In this document: piece after piece, positions 7,270 through 15,477 of the stretch
Layout of the letters: each line of letters starts with the position of its first letter
How positions within the stretch are numbered: position 1 is the first letter of the stretch
NCBI GenBank assembly: GCA_049241565.1
Contig: JBMLQL010000054.1
Location: 1-64,000, forward strand
Direction: 5' to 3'
Source: DZBG01 sp049241565
GTDB taxonomy: Bacteria > Bdellovibrionota > Bacteriovoracia > Bacteriovoracales > Bacteriovoracaceae
Length of the DNA: 64,000 nt
The notes under the pieces: generated by a model
Seen by the model: the letters and a program-made list of their open reading frames with translations, nothing else
What the model was told of the DNA's origin: nothing
Database searches by the model: none
Made by a program: the position numbers and the translations under genes

Positions 7270-8424
7270 ATGGAAAGCTTTGAATTCTACAACCCAACGA
7301 AAATTGTTTTTGGTCAAGGTGTTGTCCAGAAGTTGAGTAGACTTCTCCCATCTCAGAAAGTCATGCTGCTTTACGGTGGCGGAAGTATTAAGAAGAACGG
7401 AGTTTATGAGCAGATTATTAAATCACTGGCCCATTGTGAAATAGTGGAGCTTAGTGGTGTTCAACCGAATCCTACTTATGAAAAGGCCATGGAAGCGGTA
7501 GAAATTATCCGTCGTGAAAAAGTGGATTTCATTCTTGCCGTGGGTGGAGGATCAGTGATTGATAGTGCAAAATTTATTGCAGCTGCAGTCTATTATACTC
7601 ACAAAGATCCTTGGCAGATTTGTTTAGGTGGGGCCAAAGAGATTAAAAAGGCCCTTCCTTTTGGTGTAGTCCTTACTCTTCCGGCCACTGGAAGTGAGAT
7701 GAATATGTTCTCAGTGATTTCAAGAGGAGATCAGAAAATGGCTTTTGGTCATCCAACGGTTTTTCCTCAATTCTCTCTGCTTGATCCGACCATGACATTT
7801 AGTTTGGATCAAAGACAAGTTGGAAATGGAATTGTGGATGCCTATGTTCACGTGCTTGAGCAGTATCTTACTTTTCCTGCGGGAGCTCCTCTTCAAGATC
7901 GTTTTGCTGAATCAGTTCTCATGACTCTTTTAGAAGAGGGACCAAAATCATACGCGAATCCTACAGACTATAGTGCTCGTGCCAATCATGTTTGGTGTGC
8001 GACGATGGCCCTAAGTTCCGTTTTTGGAGGTGGGGTTCCTCAAGACTGGAGTACTCACGGTATTGGGCATGAACTCACCGCCCTTTATGGGATTGATCAT
8101 GCGCGAACTCTGGCCATCGTGTGGGCCTCAAATATGAGAGTGCGCAAGAACCATAAGATGGAAAAAATGGTTCAATATGGAAAACGTGTTTTAAATCTTT
8201 CTGGGTCGGATGAAGAGATTTTTGAAGAGGCCATTGAGAAAACCAATGCCTTTTTTGAATCGGTTGGTGTTCCGACAAGTTTTAAAGCTTATCCCGAAGT
8301 AAAAGCCGATGTTTCAGAAGTCGTGGTGGAGCGCTTTAAAACTCGTGGGTTTGAGCCTATGGGTGAGAAGCAAGATTTGACTTTGGAAAAAATAAGCCGC
8401 GCTTTGAGCATGGCCTTTCATTAA
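7270..8424 (+). CDS. yqhD: Iron-containing alcohol dehydrogenase / aldehyde reductase, YqhD type
   Basis: 384 residues, colinear with E. coli YqhD. It reduces aldehydes with NADPH. Motifs: GGGS near 37-40 and AVGGGSVIDSAKF (90-102) for the nucleotide, and metal ligands D190, H194, H263 and H277 (VDAYVH, DWSTHGIGH, GIDHARTLA). YqhD clears short aldehydes formed by lipid peroxidation, which fits its divergent neighbour, glutathione peroxidase. The ATG has AGGAAG about eight bases upstream. The DTW-domain gene follows after six bases, so both are probably cotranscribed. Confidence 0.9.
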   Translation: MESFEFYNPTKIVFGQGVVQKLSRLLPSQKVMLLYGGGSIKKNGVYEQIIKSLAHCEIVELSGVQPNPTYEKAMEAVEIIRREKVDFILAVGGGSVIDSAKFIAAAVYYTHKDPWQICLGGAKEIKKALPFGVVLTLPATGSEMNMFSVISRGDQKMAFGHPTVFPQFSLLDPTMTFSLDQRQVGNGIVDAYVHVLEQYLTFPAGAPLQDRFAESVLMTLLEEGPKSYANPTDYSARANHVWCATMALSSVFGGGVPQDWSTHGIGHELTALYGIDHARTLAIVWASNMRVRKNHKMEKMVQYGKRVLNLSGSDEEIFEEAIEKTNAFFESVGVPTSFKAYPEVKADVSEVVVERFKTRGFEPMGEKQDLTLEKISRALSMAFH

Positions 8425-8430
8425 TATTAT

Positions 8431-9051
8431 ATGGCCCAAAGAAGAGCAACTCACGTTCGTCGCTGCCCAAGATGCAAAATTAATCAGCGTCTTTGTTTTT
8501 GCAGTCATATAAAACCAAGCACCATGGAGACTAAGGTCTCTGTGGTGATCCATGTTCGTGAACTGAAGCTCACTTCTAACACGGCCTATTTTGCTGAACT
8601 TCTTTACCCCCAGCAAACCCATTTACTTATTCGTGGGGCCATGGATTTTAAATTTGATCCTCAAGATGCCATTGATCCTGAACGACAAAATCTTTTTCTT
8701 TATCCTGATGAGAATGCCCAAGTCTTAGATGAAGAGTTTAAGAAAAAATATCCTGGGCCTTATAATCTCATTGTTCCAGATGGTTCTTGGAGTCAGGCCT
8801 CGAAGGTTTATAAAAGAGAGCCTGCTTTTCATTCTATTCCTACGGTGAAATTACCTGAAGGAATTGAAGGAGAGTATCGTCTTCGCCAAAGCCAATCGGC
8901 CAACCAGGTTTGTACGCTGGAGGCCATTGCTTATGCCTTAGGGGCCCTGGAGAGCGAGTCTATCCAGAAGCATATGTTGGATTTTTTTAAAGTCTTCGTG
9001 GACAGAGTCTGGATGAGTCGATTTGATTTTTATGGCGAGATTAAAGACTAA
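8431..9051 (+). CDS. tapT: DTW-domain tRNA-uridine aminocarboxypropyltransferase (TapT-like)
   Basis: 206 residues. Enzymes of this family transfer the aminocarboxypropyl group of SAM to a uridine of tRNA (acp3U). The N-terminal zinc-type cysteines RCPRCKINQRLCFC (11-24), the substrate strand region VVIHVREL and a variant of the DTW motif, PDGSWSQASK, are visible, as is a C-terminal TLEAIAYAL helix. It follows yqhD by six bases and ends 11 bases inside the convergent GH1 gene. A second, more diverged DTW protein lies at 61045. Confidence 0.85.
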   Translation: MAQRRATHVRRCPRCKINQRLCFCSHIKPSTMETKVSVVIHVRELKLTSNTAYFAELLYPQQTHLLIRGAMDFKFDPQDAIDPERQNLFLYPDENAQVLDEEFKKKYPGPYNLIVPDGSWSQASKVYKREPAFHSIPTVKLPEGIEGEYRLRQSQSANQVCTLEAIAYALGALESESIQKHMLDFFKVFVDRVWMSRFDFYGEIKD

Positions 9052-10450
9052 AACGCCAATCTTTTAAAACAATTTTTCTTTTCACTGGTTCATCTCGTCC
9101 CGTGATTCCATCCTCAGCGCGACAAAATGGTCTCTCCTGGCCTTGATGAGATTGAACTGTCTTCCATGCCTGATCTCTCATAGAAGTGGTGAGAGAGCGG
9201 TTTTTGATGATTTCTTGATAGAGAGAAAAGCTAGGGCGCTTTTCCCGCTTCAAATTTTGTGAGCGAAAGACTTTGACCAGACCAAACTTAGGGCAATAAC
9301 CATCGGCCCATTCCATATTATCCGTGAGAGTCCAATGAATATAACCCAAGACAGGGATCCCTTGCTTTTGCGCTTCTGCAATGGCGAGTAGATGCTCGAT
9401 GAGGTAACTTGGGCGAAGCCAGTCTGTCTCATCTGAAATACCATTCTCCGTGATAAACTGGGGGAGAGTGGGATAACGCTGACGGATTTGTTGCATTAAG
9501 TTTAAAAGACCTTGGGGGTAAATCGCTCGTCCGGCCTCGGAGTATTCTTCTTCCGAGTCAATATCAACTCCGGCCCCTTTAATCCATTCTGCGCCATAAT
9601 AATTAAAACCGAAAAAATCCATTTTTCCTTGGAGCAAATCAGGGAAGTACCAGTTCATAAAATGTCCGGTAAACTTTGAGAGAAATTTATTAAAGATATT
9701 CTTTCCATCGTGAAATCCCATATGTTGTGAGATTCCAATCTGAGGGCGATTTAGTCTTTGGTGGGCCCAGTCATAAAGCTCTCGGTGGGCCTGTGCCATC
9801 CGTTGTAGGGACTGAATGGTTTCGCCTTTATAGAATCCAAGATCAAGCATGCTTAAAAAAGAATTTTTCTCACCAGGAGGGAAGACTCCGGCGGTGTAGG
9901 CCATGGTAGTAAAAATTTGAGGCTCATTAAACGTAATCCAGAAATCAACATCAGATTCGTATTCTTTCATGACTTTTTGAGAGAAGGAGAGAAAGTGTTT
10001 GATGGTTTCATCATTTTTCCAACCACCTTGATCTTCTATCCAGCGAGGCACGGTAAAGTGAAAGAGAGTGAGCATCACTTTCATTTTGCGATCTTTAATC
10101 ATTTTTAAAATATTGCGGTAGCGAGAGAGCGCGGCCTCATCAAATAGTCCTGGAGCGGTGTGAAGGCGCCCCCAATCTACTCCCAGGCGAAAAACTTGAA
10201 CTCCCAATTCTTGAGCGAGATCAAGTTCAATCTCGGGTTTACTCCAAAACTCTAGTCTTTTTTCAGGGGAGACTTGTTGATGAAAAGCTCGGATTTTATC
10301 TTTCTGAGCAAACCGCATCCAAGTGTCATCGAGATTATCTTCGACATGCCCGGGGGCATTGGCCACTCCGAAAAGAAAGGAGTCAGGAAAGGCGGTAGAT
10401 TGTGCCTGAACTAGTGGTCCTAAAAGGAGAGAGAGGATGAGAATGAACAT
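9041..10450 (-). CDS. Secreted glycoside hydrolase family 1 (beta-glycosidase)
   Basis: 469 residues. A hydrophobic leader (MFILILSLLLGPLVQA) suggests export, which is unusual because most bacterial GH1 enzymes are cytoplasmic. The (beta/alpha)8 barrel shows the acid/base E176 in TFNEP and the nucleophile E335 in ITENG, plus HFTVPRW and the aglycone-site GFNYYG. It should hydrolyse beta-glucosides or related sugars, probably in the periplasm. The 3' end overlaps the convergent tapT gene by 11 bases. The sigma factor gene ends 12 bases upstream on the same strand, so the two may be cotranscribed. Confidence 0.88.
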   Translation of the reverse strand: MFILILSLLLGPLVQAQSTAFPDSFLFGVANAPGHVEDNLDDTWMRFAQKDKIRAFHQQVSPEKRLEFWSKPEIELDLAQELGVQVFRLGVDWGRLHTAPGLFDEAALSRYRNILKMIKDRKMKVMLTLFHFTVPRWIEDQGGWKNDETIKHFLSFSQKVMKEYESDVDFWITFNEPQIFTTMAYTAGVFPPGEKNSFLSMLDLGFYKGETIQSLQRMAQAHRELYDWAHQRLNRPQIGISQHMGFHDGKNIFNKFLSKFTGHFMNWYFPDLLQGKMDFFGFNYYGAEWIKGAGVDIDSEEEYSEAGRAIYPQGLLNLMQQIRQRYPTLPQFITENGISDETDWLRPSYLIEHLLAIAEAQKQGIPVLGYIHWTLTDNMEWADGYCPKFGLVKVFRSQNLKREKRPSFSLYQEIIKNRSLTTSMRDQAWKTVQSHQGQERPFCRAEDGITGRDEPVKRKIVLKDWRFSL

Positions 10451-10462
10451 GCTTCATTTGTA

Positions 10463-11164
10463 CTACGCCACTCTCAAGATATCAATGTTTACCATTTCAC
10501 CTTTCATAAGATCCAAGGCCTCAGCATGGAGCTGACACACACGTCCTTCAGAGAGATTGACTACTTTTGAGATCTCAGAGAAATTGAGGTCTTCAAAATA
10601 CTTAAGAACCACAATGATTCGCATCACTTTGGGAAGATCATCAATCATGGTGGAGAGAGTTTTTTTCAGCTCGTAGTTTTCAAATTCCGTATTTTTAAGC
10701 CCACCAAGAAGAACGGTTTCACCTTCAATATAAGGCTTAATCATTTCTCCATTTTCATATTGCTCCATACGAACAACATCACGGCGCTTAAAGGGAAGGA
10801 CATTGACTAGTTCATCTTCAGATGGATTTCGTCCTAACTCCTCAGTGAGATCTCGTTTTGCTTTTTTAAATTTCTTTTGCTTATTTCGTTCTGATCTAGA
10901 CATCCAGTCTTGTTTTCTGAGCTCATCAATAATCTCTCCGCGAATACGGAATTCTGCGTAGGTCTTAAATTGATTCTTTTTCTTACTATCATACTTATTC
11001 ATGGCATCGATAAGGCCAATGATTCCCACCATAATAAGATCATCGTATTCAAGGACTTGATGGTATTGATAATGATAAAATTTGGCCCAGTATCTAATGG
11101 TGGGCATGAAATTTTTTATCACATCTTGCCGAGAAGTCTCATGAGGATTCATTTTTGGACTCAT
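10463..11164 (-). CDS. FliA/WhiG-type sigma-70 family sigma factor
   Basis: 233 residues. Region 2 (about 25-95) holds YDDLIMVGIIGLIDAMNKYD and a FKTYAEFRIRGEIIDELRKQDW block typical of FliA/SigF/WhiG factors. Region 3 (RSERNKQKKFKKAKRDLTEELGRNP, read as two pieces) and region 4 (FSEISKVVNLSEGRVCQLHAEAL) follow. It should direct RNA polymerase to a flagellar- or development-type promoter. No flagellar or anti-sigma gene is adjacent, which makes the target set unclear. The next gene downstream is the GH1 enzyme. Confidence 0.9.
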   Translation of the reverse strand: MSPKMNPHETSRQDVIKNFMPTIRYWAKFYHYQYHQVLEYDDLIMVGIIGLIDAMNKYDSKKKNQFKTYAEFRIRGEIIDELRKQDWMSRSERNKQKKFKKAKRDLTEELGRNPSEDELVNVLPFKRRDVVRMEQYENGEMIKPYIEGETVLLGGLKNTEFENYELKKTLSTMIDDLPKVMRIIVVLKYFEDLNFSEISKVVNLSEGRVCQLHAEALDLMKGEMVNIDILRVA

Positions 11165-11256
11165 ACGTATAACCTCTGATGGTGTGAAAGAGGCTTTATT
11201 ATGCCCTTAAACACTGAAGATACGTCGAGTTCATGTCATTTTGGGAAGTTAGGAAA

Positions 11257-11289
11257 AACGGATTAGTCCGGAGGAGGTCCTAATCCGTT
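11257..11289 (-). terminator. Rho-independent terminator of the 86-residue gene
   Basis: AACGGATTAG (11257-11266) pairs with CTAATCCGTT (11280-11289). On the minus strand the stem is followed by a run of T (CCGTTTTTCC). It lies directly after the stop of the gene at 11300-11560. Confidence 0.8.
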
Positions 11290-11299
11290 CACAATGCCA

Positions 11300-11560
11300 T
11301 TAGAAATTGGCAATCATATCAAATTGTTCTTGGTCTTCTTGGTATTGCTCAGAGTGTAAGTACTCTGTATACTCATCAAGTTCCATAATCTCATCTCTAA
11401 AGATCACCACTCGCCAATTGGCCTGGTTTTGATCAAGGACAACATCAAAAGCTTCTTCTAATCTTTCAAATTGAATCTGACTAGGAAGAGAATCAAAAGT
11501 CATCTCACTTTCAAGACGAAGAATTTTACGATTTTTCATGATGTAGTAGTGTGGATTCAT
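11300..11560 (-). CDS. Small acidic protein of unknown function
   Basis: 86 residues from the ATG at 11560, chosen because AGGAGGGTGA lies directly upstream; a frame from 11593 is open but lacks such a site. Sequence is soluble and strongly acidic, with many Glu, Asp, Gln and Tyr near the end (EYTEYLHSEQYQEDQEQF). No family recognised. Monocistronic, with its own strong ribosome site and terminator, so it may be well expressed. It lies between the sigma factor gene and the divergent sigma-54-type promoter at 11771. Confidence 0.7.
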   Translation of the reverse strand: MNPHYYIMKNRKILRLESEMTFDSLPSQIQFERLEEAFDVVLDQNQANWRVVIFRDEIMELDEYTEYLHSEQYQEDQEQFDMIANF

Positions 11561-11770
11561 GTGAGTCACCCTCCTGGTGAAAGTGAGAACCATTCATAGT
11601 TCTCGTGATGTCTTGAGATAATGGTTTCACGAAAAATACGGCCTCACAAGTATTAGTATGAAAAAATTTCTCATATCACCTGACACCAAAAATACGGTGG
11701 TTTCACTCGGGAATTCACTGTGGGACCAGTGATGGACACTCTGGCCCCGCCACTTAGGCACCACTTAAGC

Positions 11771-11815
11771 TAACTGTTTGTAAACTGATAGGGGCAGAGT
11801 TGGCATAGGACTTGT
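11771..11815 (+). promoter_or_regulatory. Sigma-54-type promoter with upstream TAACTC box (P1)
   Basis: The -24/-12 element is TTGGCAT-AGGACTTGT at 11800-11815 (GG, ten bases, then GT instead of GC). The box TAACTGTTTGTAA begins at 11771, exactly 29 bases before the TTGGCA element. Five other promoters in the window share box and spacing. It should start the GGA-hairpin RNA near 11826. Confidence 0.7.
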
Positions 11816-11821
11816 AATGTA

Positions 11822-11966
11822 GATTCTCGAGTCACGGTAGATCCGATCAGGATGATTAGATCAATCAAGTTACAGGATGTAACAAAGACCAGTTTTAATA
11901 AAAGTCTCAAGGACAACAAGAGCGATGGAGAACTAGGGATAGTCCCATCCGGTTCAAGGATGAACC
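11822..11966 (+). ncRNA. Structured GGA-hairpin RNA, CsrA-binding-type leader or sponge (copy 1)
   Basis: Five hairpins each expose GGA in the loop: 11840-11862 (ATC-AGGAT-GAT core), 11869-11883 (GTTAC-AGGAT-GTAAC), 11906-11922 (CTC-loop-GAG with AAGGACA), 11932-11943 (ACT-AGGGAT-AGT) and 11951-11966 (GGTTCA-AGGA-TGAACC). CAGGAUG-like loops are the repeat of CsrB/RsmZ RNAs that sequester CsrA. The 5' end GATTCTCGAGTC begins eight bases after the -12 G, as in copy 2 at 23284. A small ORF with a purine-rich site (GGAGCGGAGG) follows, so this may be an mRNA leader, a sponge, or both. Ends are approximate. Confidence 0.6.
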
Positions 11967-11996
11967 AATCTTTAAAAAAAGGAGCGGAGGTTTCAA

Positions 11997-12098
11997 ATGG
12001 AAATGGTAATCATGTTTGCAGTTTTAGGTTCAATGATGGTGGTAAGTTTGGTTCTCCCAATGATGCTTCAAAAAGCCTCAGTTGGTGTCAAAAGGTAA
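11997..12098 (+). CDS. 33-residue membrane microprotein downstream of GGA-hairpin RNA
   Basis: The ORF encodes 33 residues, nearly all one hydrophobic, Met-rich helix (MEMVIMFAVLGSMMVV onward) with a basic tail (VGVKR), so an inner-membrane protein with a cytoplasmic or periplasmic short end. GGAGCGGAGG lies seven bases upstream, among the strongest ribosome sites in the window, and contains two more GGA triplets that CsrA could cover. The counterpart at 23477 also begins ME-hydrophobic and follows the same RNA. Function unknown. Confidence 0.65.
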   Translation: MEMVIMFAVLGSMMVVSLVLPMMLQKASVGVKR

Positions 12099-12174
12099 TT
12101 AAAAGGTCATTTTGTCACCAGATAGGAGGTAGATAAGTTCATTTCTTCTTACAGGACGTTCTCAAACAGTAAAG

Positions 12175-12206
12175 AGTTGATTTAAAACTAATCTCAGGAA
12201 TCAACT
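12175..12206 (+). terminator. Inverted repeat before the coiled-coil gene, terminator or attenuator
   Basis: AGTTGATT (12175-12182) pairs with AATCAACT (12199-12206) and TTATT follows. It lies between the microprotein ORF and the large gene at 12230, so it could end the short transcript or limit read-through. The loop contains a further CAGGAAT motif. Confidence 0.45.
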
Positions 12207-12229
12207 TTATTGGAACGAGGACCCTAGAG

Positions 12230-15200
12230 ATGAAAAAAGAACTGGCCGGTTTTGTACTACTTACTTTGTTTTTGATTTATTCAAAATCTCTTTTCGCTCA
12301 AACCCTCCCTGATGAAATCAATTACCCTCTTTATCAACAAAAATATGAAAACCTTGTCCAAGAGACTGATTCAGCTCTAGCTGGGTTAGATGGGGCCAAG
12401 GATGATTTGGCCGCGATTCGTTCGGCCATCTCCAATTCCTTGGGGCAGATCTCCTCTCTTGAAAATGAAAACAACGCTCTCTCTCGTCAGATCGCTGAAA
12501 ACCAAAATCTTATTCCTCGACTCAGATCAAGCCTTTCATCTGAAGAAAGTGAAATTAATAATCTTAATCGTGCCATCAGTAACGAGCGCTCAAGAGAGCA
12601 GCTTATTCTCTCAACTCTTCAGGACCGTATTCGATCTTTGCGGCCAGCTGAGGAAAGATTAAGTCGCGCTCTTCAGACCATCAGATCCCTTGAGCAAGAG
12701 GTAAGGCGTGCTGCGGCCCAAGAGCAGGATGCCTCGAGAGAGCTTTCAAGTCTTCAAAACAAAATGGCCCAAGTTGAATCAAGTATCAGTCGCGAACGTG
12801 CCGAGCAGCAGTCTTTAAAAGGGCAGCTGGCGAGTTTGAATGCTCGTATTTCTCAAACAGAATCAAAAATCTCATCACTTAAATCAGAATTAAGCTCGCT
12901 TCAATCAGAACTTTCAACGACTCAGTCAAAAATTAGTGCCCTTCGTTCTAGGGTGTCCGAGTATGAATCTGAGGTAAGTCGTCTGCGAGCTCAAGGAGCT
13001 CCCGCTGCAGAGATCCAAGCCGCCGAGAGAAAACTTGCAGCGGCTCAAAATAAATTAAGTGAACAAGAACGGGAGGTCCGTGCAATTGAACAGAGAATTT
13101 CTTCAACGAGATCATCTCTCTCTCGTGAGGAGAGTGAGCTCGCTTCTCTTCGTCGAGACCAAACCTCACTTCCATCAAGAATTTCTCAGTCTGAAAGAGA
13201 GGAGCAAAGGCTAGTCAATGAACGCTCTCAGCTCTCAAACAGAGTGCAGGCCCAGCAGCGTGAACTTATGAGTGCTCAAAATATTCGTCAGAGTCGGGAA
13301 GCTGAGCTTCAAAGACAAGAAAGCCAGAATAGAGGTCTTCAAATTGAAGTGGATCGCCTACGCATCCAGGTGGCCAGTCTCGAAAATGATCTTGAAAACT
13401 CAAGACGTCAAACTCAACGTCTAGTGAATCAACTAGAAAGTGCTGCGACTCAGGCCCAGGGACTCCGTCGTCAGATCGCTGATCTTGAGGCTGAAATTCC
13501 GAGACTTCAGCAATCTATCCGTTCAAATAGCTCACAAATTTCAAATCTAACCGCTCAGGTTCAGTCACTCAGAAATAGTGAGCAACAAGCGATTCGTGAA
13601 ATCAGCAGTCTTGATCGCGTCTATAACGATCTTGTGAGCAAAAGAAATAGTGCCCAAGGTCAGTTTGAGAGCAGACTGAGTCTCTATCGCCGTTATGAAT
13701 CTGAGGCCAGCTCTCTTGGATCATCTCAGGTGAAAGGGGCCGATGAGGCAGGAAAAAGAGATGGCTCAACCTTCGCTCAAAAAAGATCTCTAGAGCTCGC
13801 CAAACAATTAAGTGAAGAGTTAGGTCTAGTTGATGGAAAGCATGTCGCGATTATTCGCGCCGAGATTGCAGGATTTAATGCTGGTTATCCAATAGGTCTT
13901 GCTTCATCAGCAGATATTAAAGAAGGAGCAAAACAAGGGGCCATTGAAGGAAAAAAGCAGGCCATCCGTTTTGCACAAACAGAACTTAAGCCTAAATTTT
14001 TTGAAGAAATTCTTGTTTCTGAATTTTCCGCGCCTTTAGAAGAGTCTTTTCAAGAAGCTCCTCTCAAAATGATGAGAGCTATTGAGTTGGCCGAATTTTT
14101 TGCTGATCTTCCTGCTTTAACTGCAGCGGAGTTTCAAGAGGCCACTCAAATTAAAACAGTTCTTGATTCAGAGGCCCTCTCTCTTGCCTCACAGGTGGCC
14201 GAGATGAAGAAAAAGGTGGCCAGTCTTTCTCAAGCAGCCCCGAGCTATCAAATAGCGAGCACAATTCCTTATGGCAATGTGAGCTGTGCTCAAGTTTATA
14301 AAGGAGTGGCGGCTTTTAAAAAGGTTTGTGAAGCTTCATACACATCTGATTTTGCCTATGAATATAAAGAGGTGAGACTTAATACTTACTCTCTTGAGTA
14401 CCCGTCACTTTTTCAGCGTCACTATGGACCACTCTTAGCTGCGAAACGATCACAATCTTTTGACGCTTCATTTGGAAATTTCCAAAAAACGGCCAAAGAT
14501 GAGGGGATTGCCCAGGGGAAAGTGGTGGCCTTTAATCAATCATTTGAGCAAACAAGGGCCAGCACTTATGATCAAGAAATTGGACCGGCCACAGAGGCAG
14601 CGAGAGCAGATGCCAGAGCAGAAGTTTCTGAGTGGGTTTCGACTCACCCAATGATAACTGCTCAAACTGTGAAATCAGATCTTAATCGTCTTCGTGGAGG
14701 AGATACTGGGGCCATCGTTTTCAGTCTTAAAAATATCTCACCTGTTCAGCTAGAGAAAAATATTACGATCCAGGTTTCTGAAACAAAGCTCGTTGATGTT
14801 TCAAGCAAAGTGGTGACTGTAAGTGGACTGAAAGGGCAGTCAGTGACTTCTTTTAAAGATCTTAAATTCACTGTTTCTCCAAGTGCGCGCTCGGGAGAGA
14901 AAATTTTGATAAAAGGCTCTCTTTTTCTTCCAGGTGATAAGTATCAAGCTCAACGTGTAGAGAGTTTTATCCTTGAAAAATCTTTGGCGGCCAATCCTGC
15001 TTTTAATATCCAAACTGTTTATGATTCAAATCCCAAGATCAAAAATATTTTTGGCCATAAAATTCATCAGCTGAAAGTAAAAATCGCTCCTAAATTTGAG
15101 CATCTTGATCAGGGGTACCAGATTGAGCTTAAGGTCGAAGGGGAGCTCGCGAGCTTGGTTAATATTCCCAATAAGTTGATTGAGACTAAAGGAATTTCTC

Positions 15201-15349
15201 CAGGAGCTTTAAAAGAGTTCGCTTTTAGCTATAAATTTCATAAAAATGTCCGTAAAAAAACGGTGCCTTTCAGACTGAATATTATCTACGATGGTGAGAT
15301 TATTCAGACTTATAAACTAGAGATGAAGCCCTATAGGGCCCTATTTTAA
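12230..15349 (+). CDS. Large secreted coiled-coil protein with C-terminal beta domains
   Basis: 1039 residues. A signal peptide (about 1-24, ending LFAQ) is followed by about 460 residues of heptad-repeat coiled coil rich in Ser, Arg, Glu and Gln. Then comes a helical section with Gly-spaced repeats (EGAKQGAIEGKKQA), a short part with two cysteines (SCAQVYKG, KKVCEAS), a second helical section and, from about 820, beta-rich Ig-like domains (GDTGAIVFSLKNISP). It should be a long periplasmic or surface fibre. The order helical Gly repeats then Ig-like domains recurs in the protein at 35206. No known family recognised. It starts 24 bases after an inverted repeat and about 130 bases behind the microprotein ORF. 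Confidence 0.75.
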   Translation: MKKELAGFVLLTLFLIYSKSLFAQTLPDEINYPLYQQKYENLVQETDSALAGLDGAKDDLAAIRSAISNSLGQISSLENENNALSRQIAENQNLIPRLRSSLSSEESEINNLNRAISNERSREQLILSTLQDRIRSLRPAEERLSRALQTIRSLEQEVRRAAAQEQDASRELSSLQNKMAQVESSISRERAEQQSLKGQLASLNARISQTESKISSLKSELSSLQSELSTTQSKISALRSRVSEYESEVSRLRAQGAPAAEIQAAERKLAAAQNKLSEQEREVRAIEQRISSTRSSLSREESELASLRRDQTSLPSRISQSEREEQRLVNERSQLSNRVQAQQRELMSAQNIRQSREAELQRQESQNRGLQIEVDRLRIQVASLENDLENSRRQTQRLVNQLESAATQAQGLRRQIADLEAEIPRLQQSIRSNSSQISNLTAQVQSLRNSEQQAIREISSLDRVYNDLVSKRNSAQGQFESRLSLYRRYESEASSLGSSQVKGADEAGKRDGSTFAQKRSLELAKQLSEELGLVDGKHVAIIRAEIAGFNAGYPIGLASSADIKEGAKQGAIEGKKQAIRFAQTELKPKFFEEILVSEFSAPLEESFQEAPLKMMRAIELAEFFADLPALTAAEFQEATQIKTVLDSEALSLASQVAEMKKKVASLSQAAPSYQIASTIPYGNVSCAQVYKGVAAFKKVCEASYTSDFAYEYKEVRLNTYSLEYPSLFQRHYGPLLAAKRSQSFDASFGNFQKTAKDEGIAQGKVVAFNQSFEQTRASTYDQEIGPATEAARADARAEVSEWVSTHPMITAQTVKSDLNRLRGGDTGAIVFSLKNISPVQLEKNITIQVSETKLVDVSSKVVTVSGLKGQSVTSFKDLKFTVSPSARSGEKILIKGSLFLPGDKYQAQRVESFILEKSLAANPAFNIQTVYDSNPKIKNIFGHKIHQLKVKIAPKFEHLDQGYQIELKVEGELASLVNIPNKLIETKGISPGALKEFAFSYKFHKNVRKKTVPFRLNIIYDGEIIQTYKLEMKPYRALF

Positions 15350-15364
15350 TGATCGATTAGGCAG

Positions 15365-15389
15365 TGGGGCACTATGCATTTGTGCCCCA
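15365..15389 (+). terminator. Rho-independent terminator of the coiled-coil gene
   Basis: TGGGGCAC (15365-15372) pairs with GTGCCCCA (15382-15389), followed by TTTTAATAAGTTTTT. It separates the coiled-coil gene from the kdp operon. Confidence 0.85.
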
Positions 15390-15477
15390 TTTTAATAAGT
15401 TTTTAATGTCCCTTCCTTTCTTTTAACAACCATCCAATCTCTCCAGACCGATAATGAGCTTAGTTAAGGAGCTCATT

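Noticed and set aside
11822..11966. Cyclic-di-GMP (GEMM), Mn2+ or fluoride riboswitch
   Set aside because: None of the conserved cores of these riboswitches is present; repeated GGA loops explain the RNA better.
15390..15477. kdpF small subunit
   Set aside because: No ORF of 25-35 hydrophobic codons with a ribosome site is found before kdpA.
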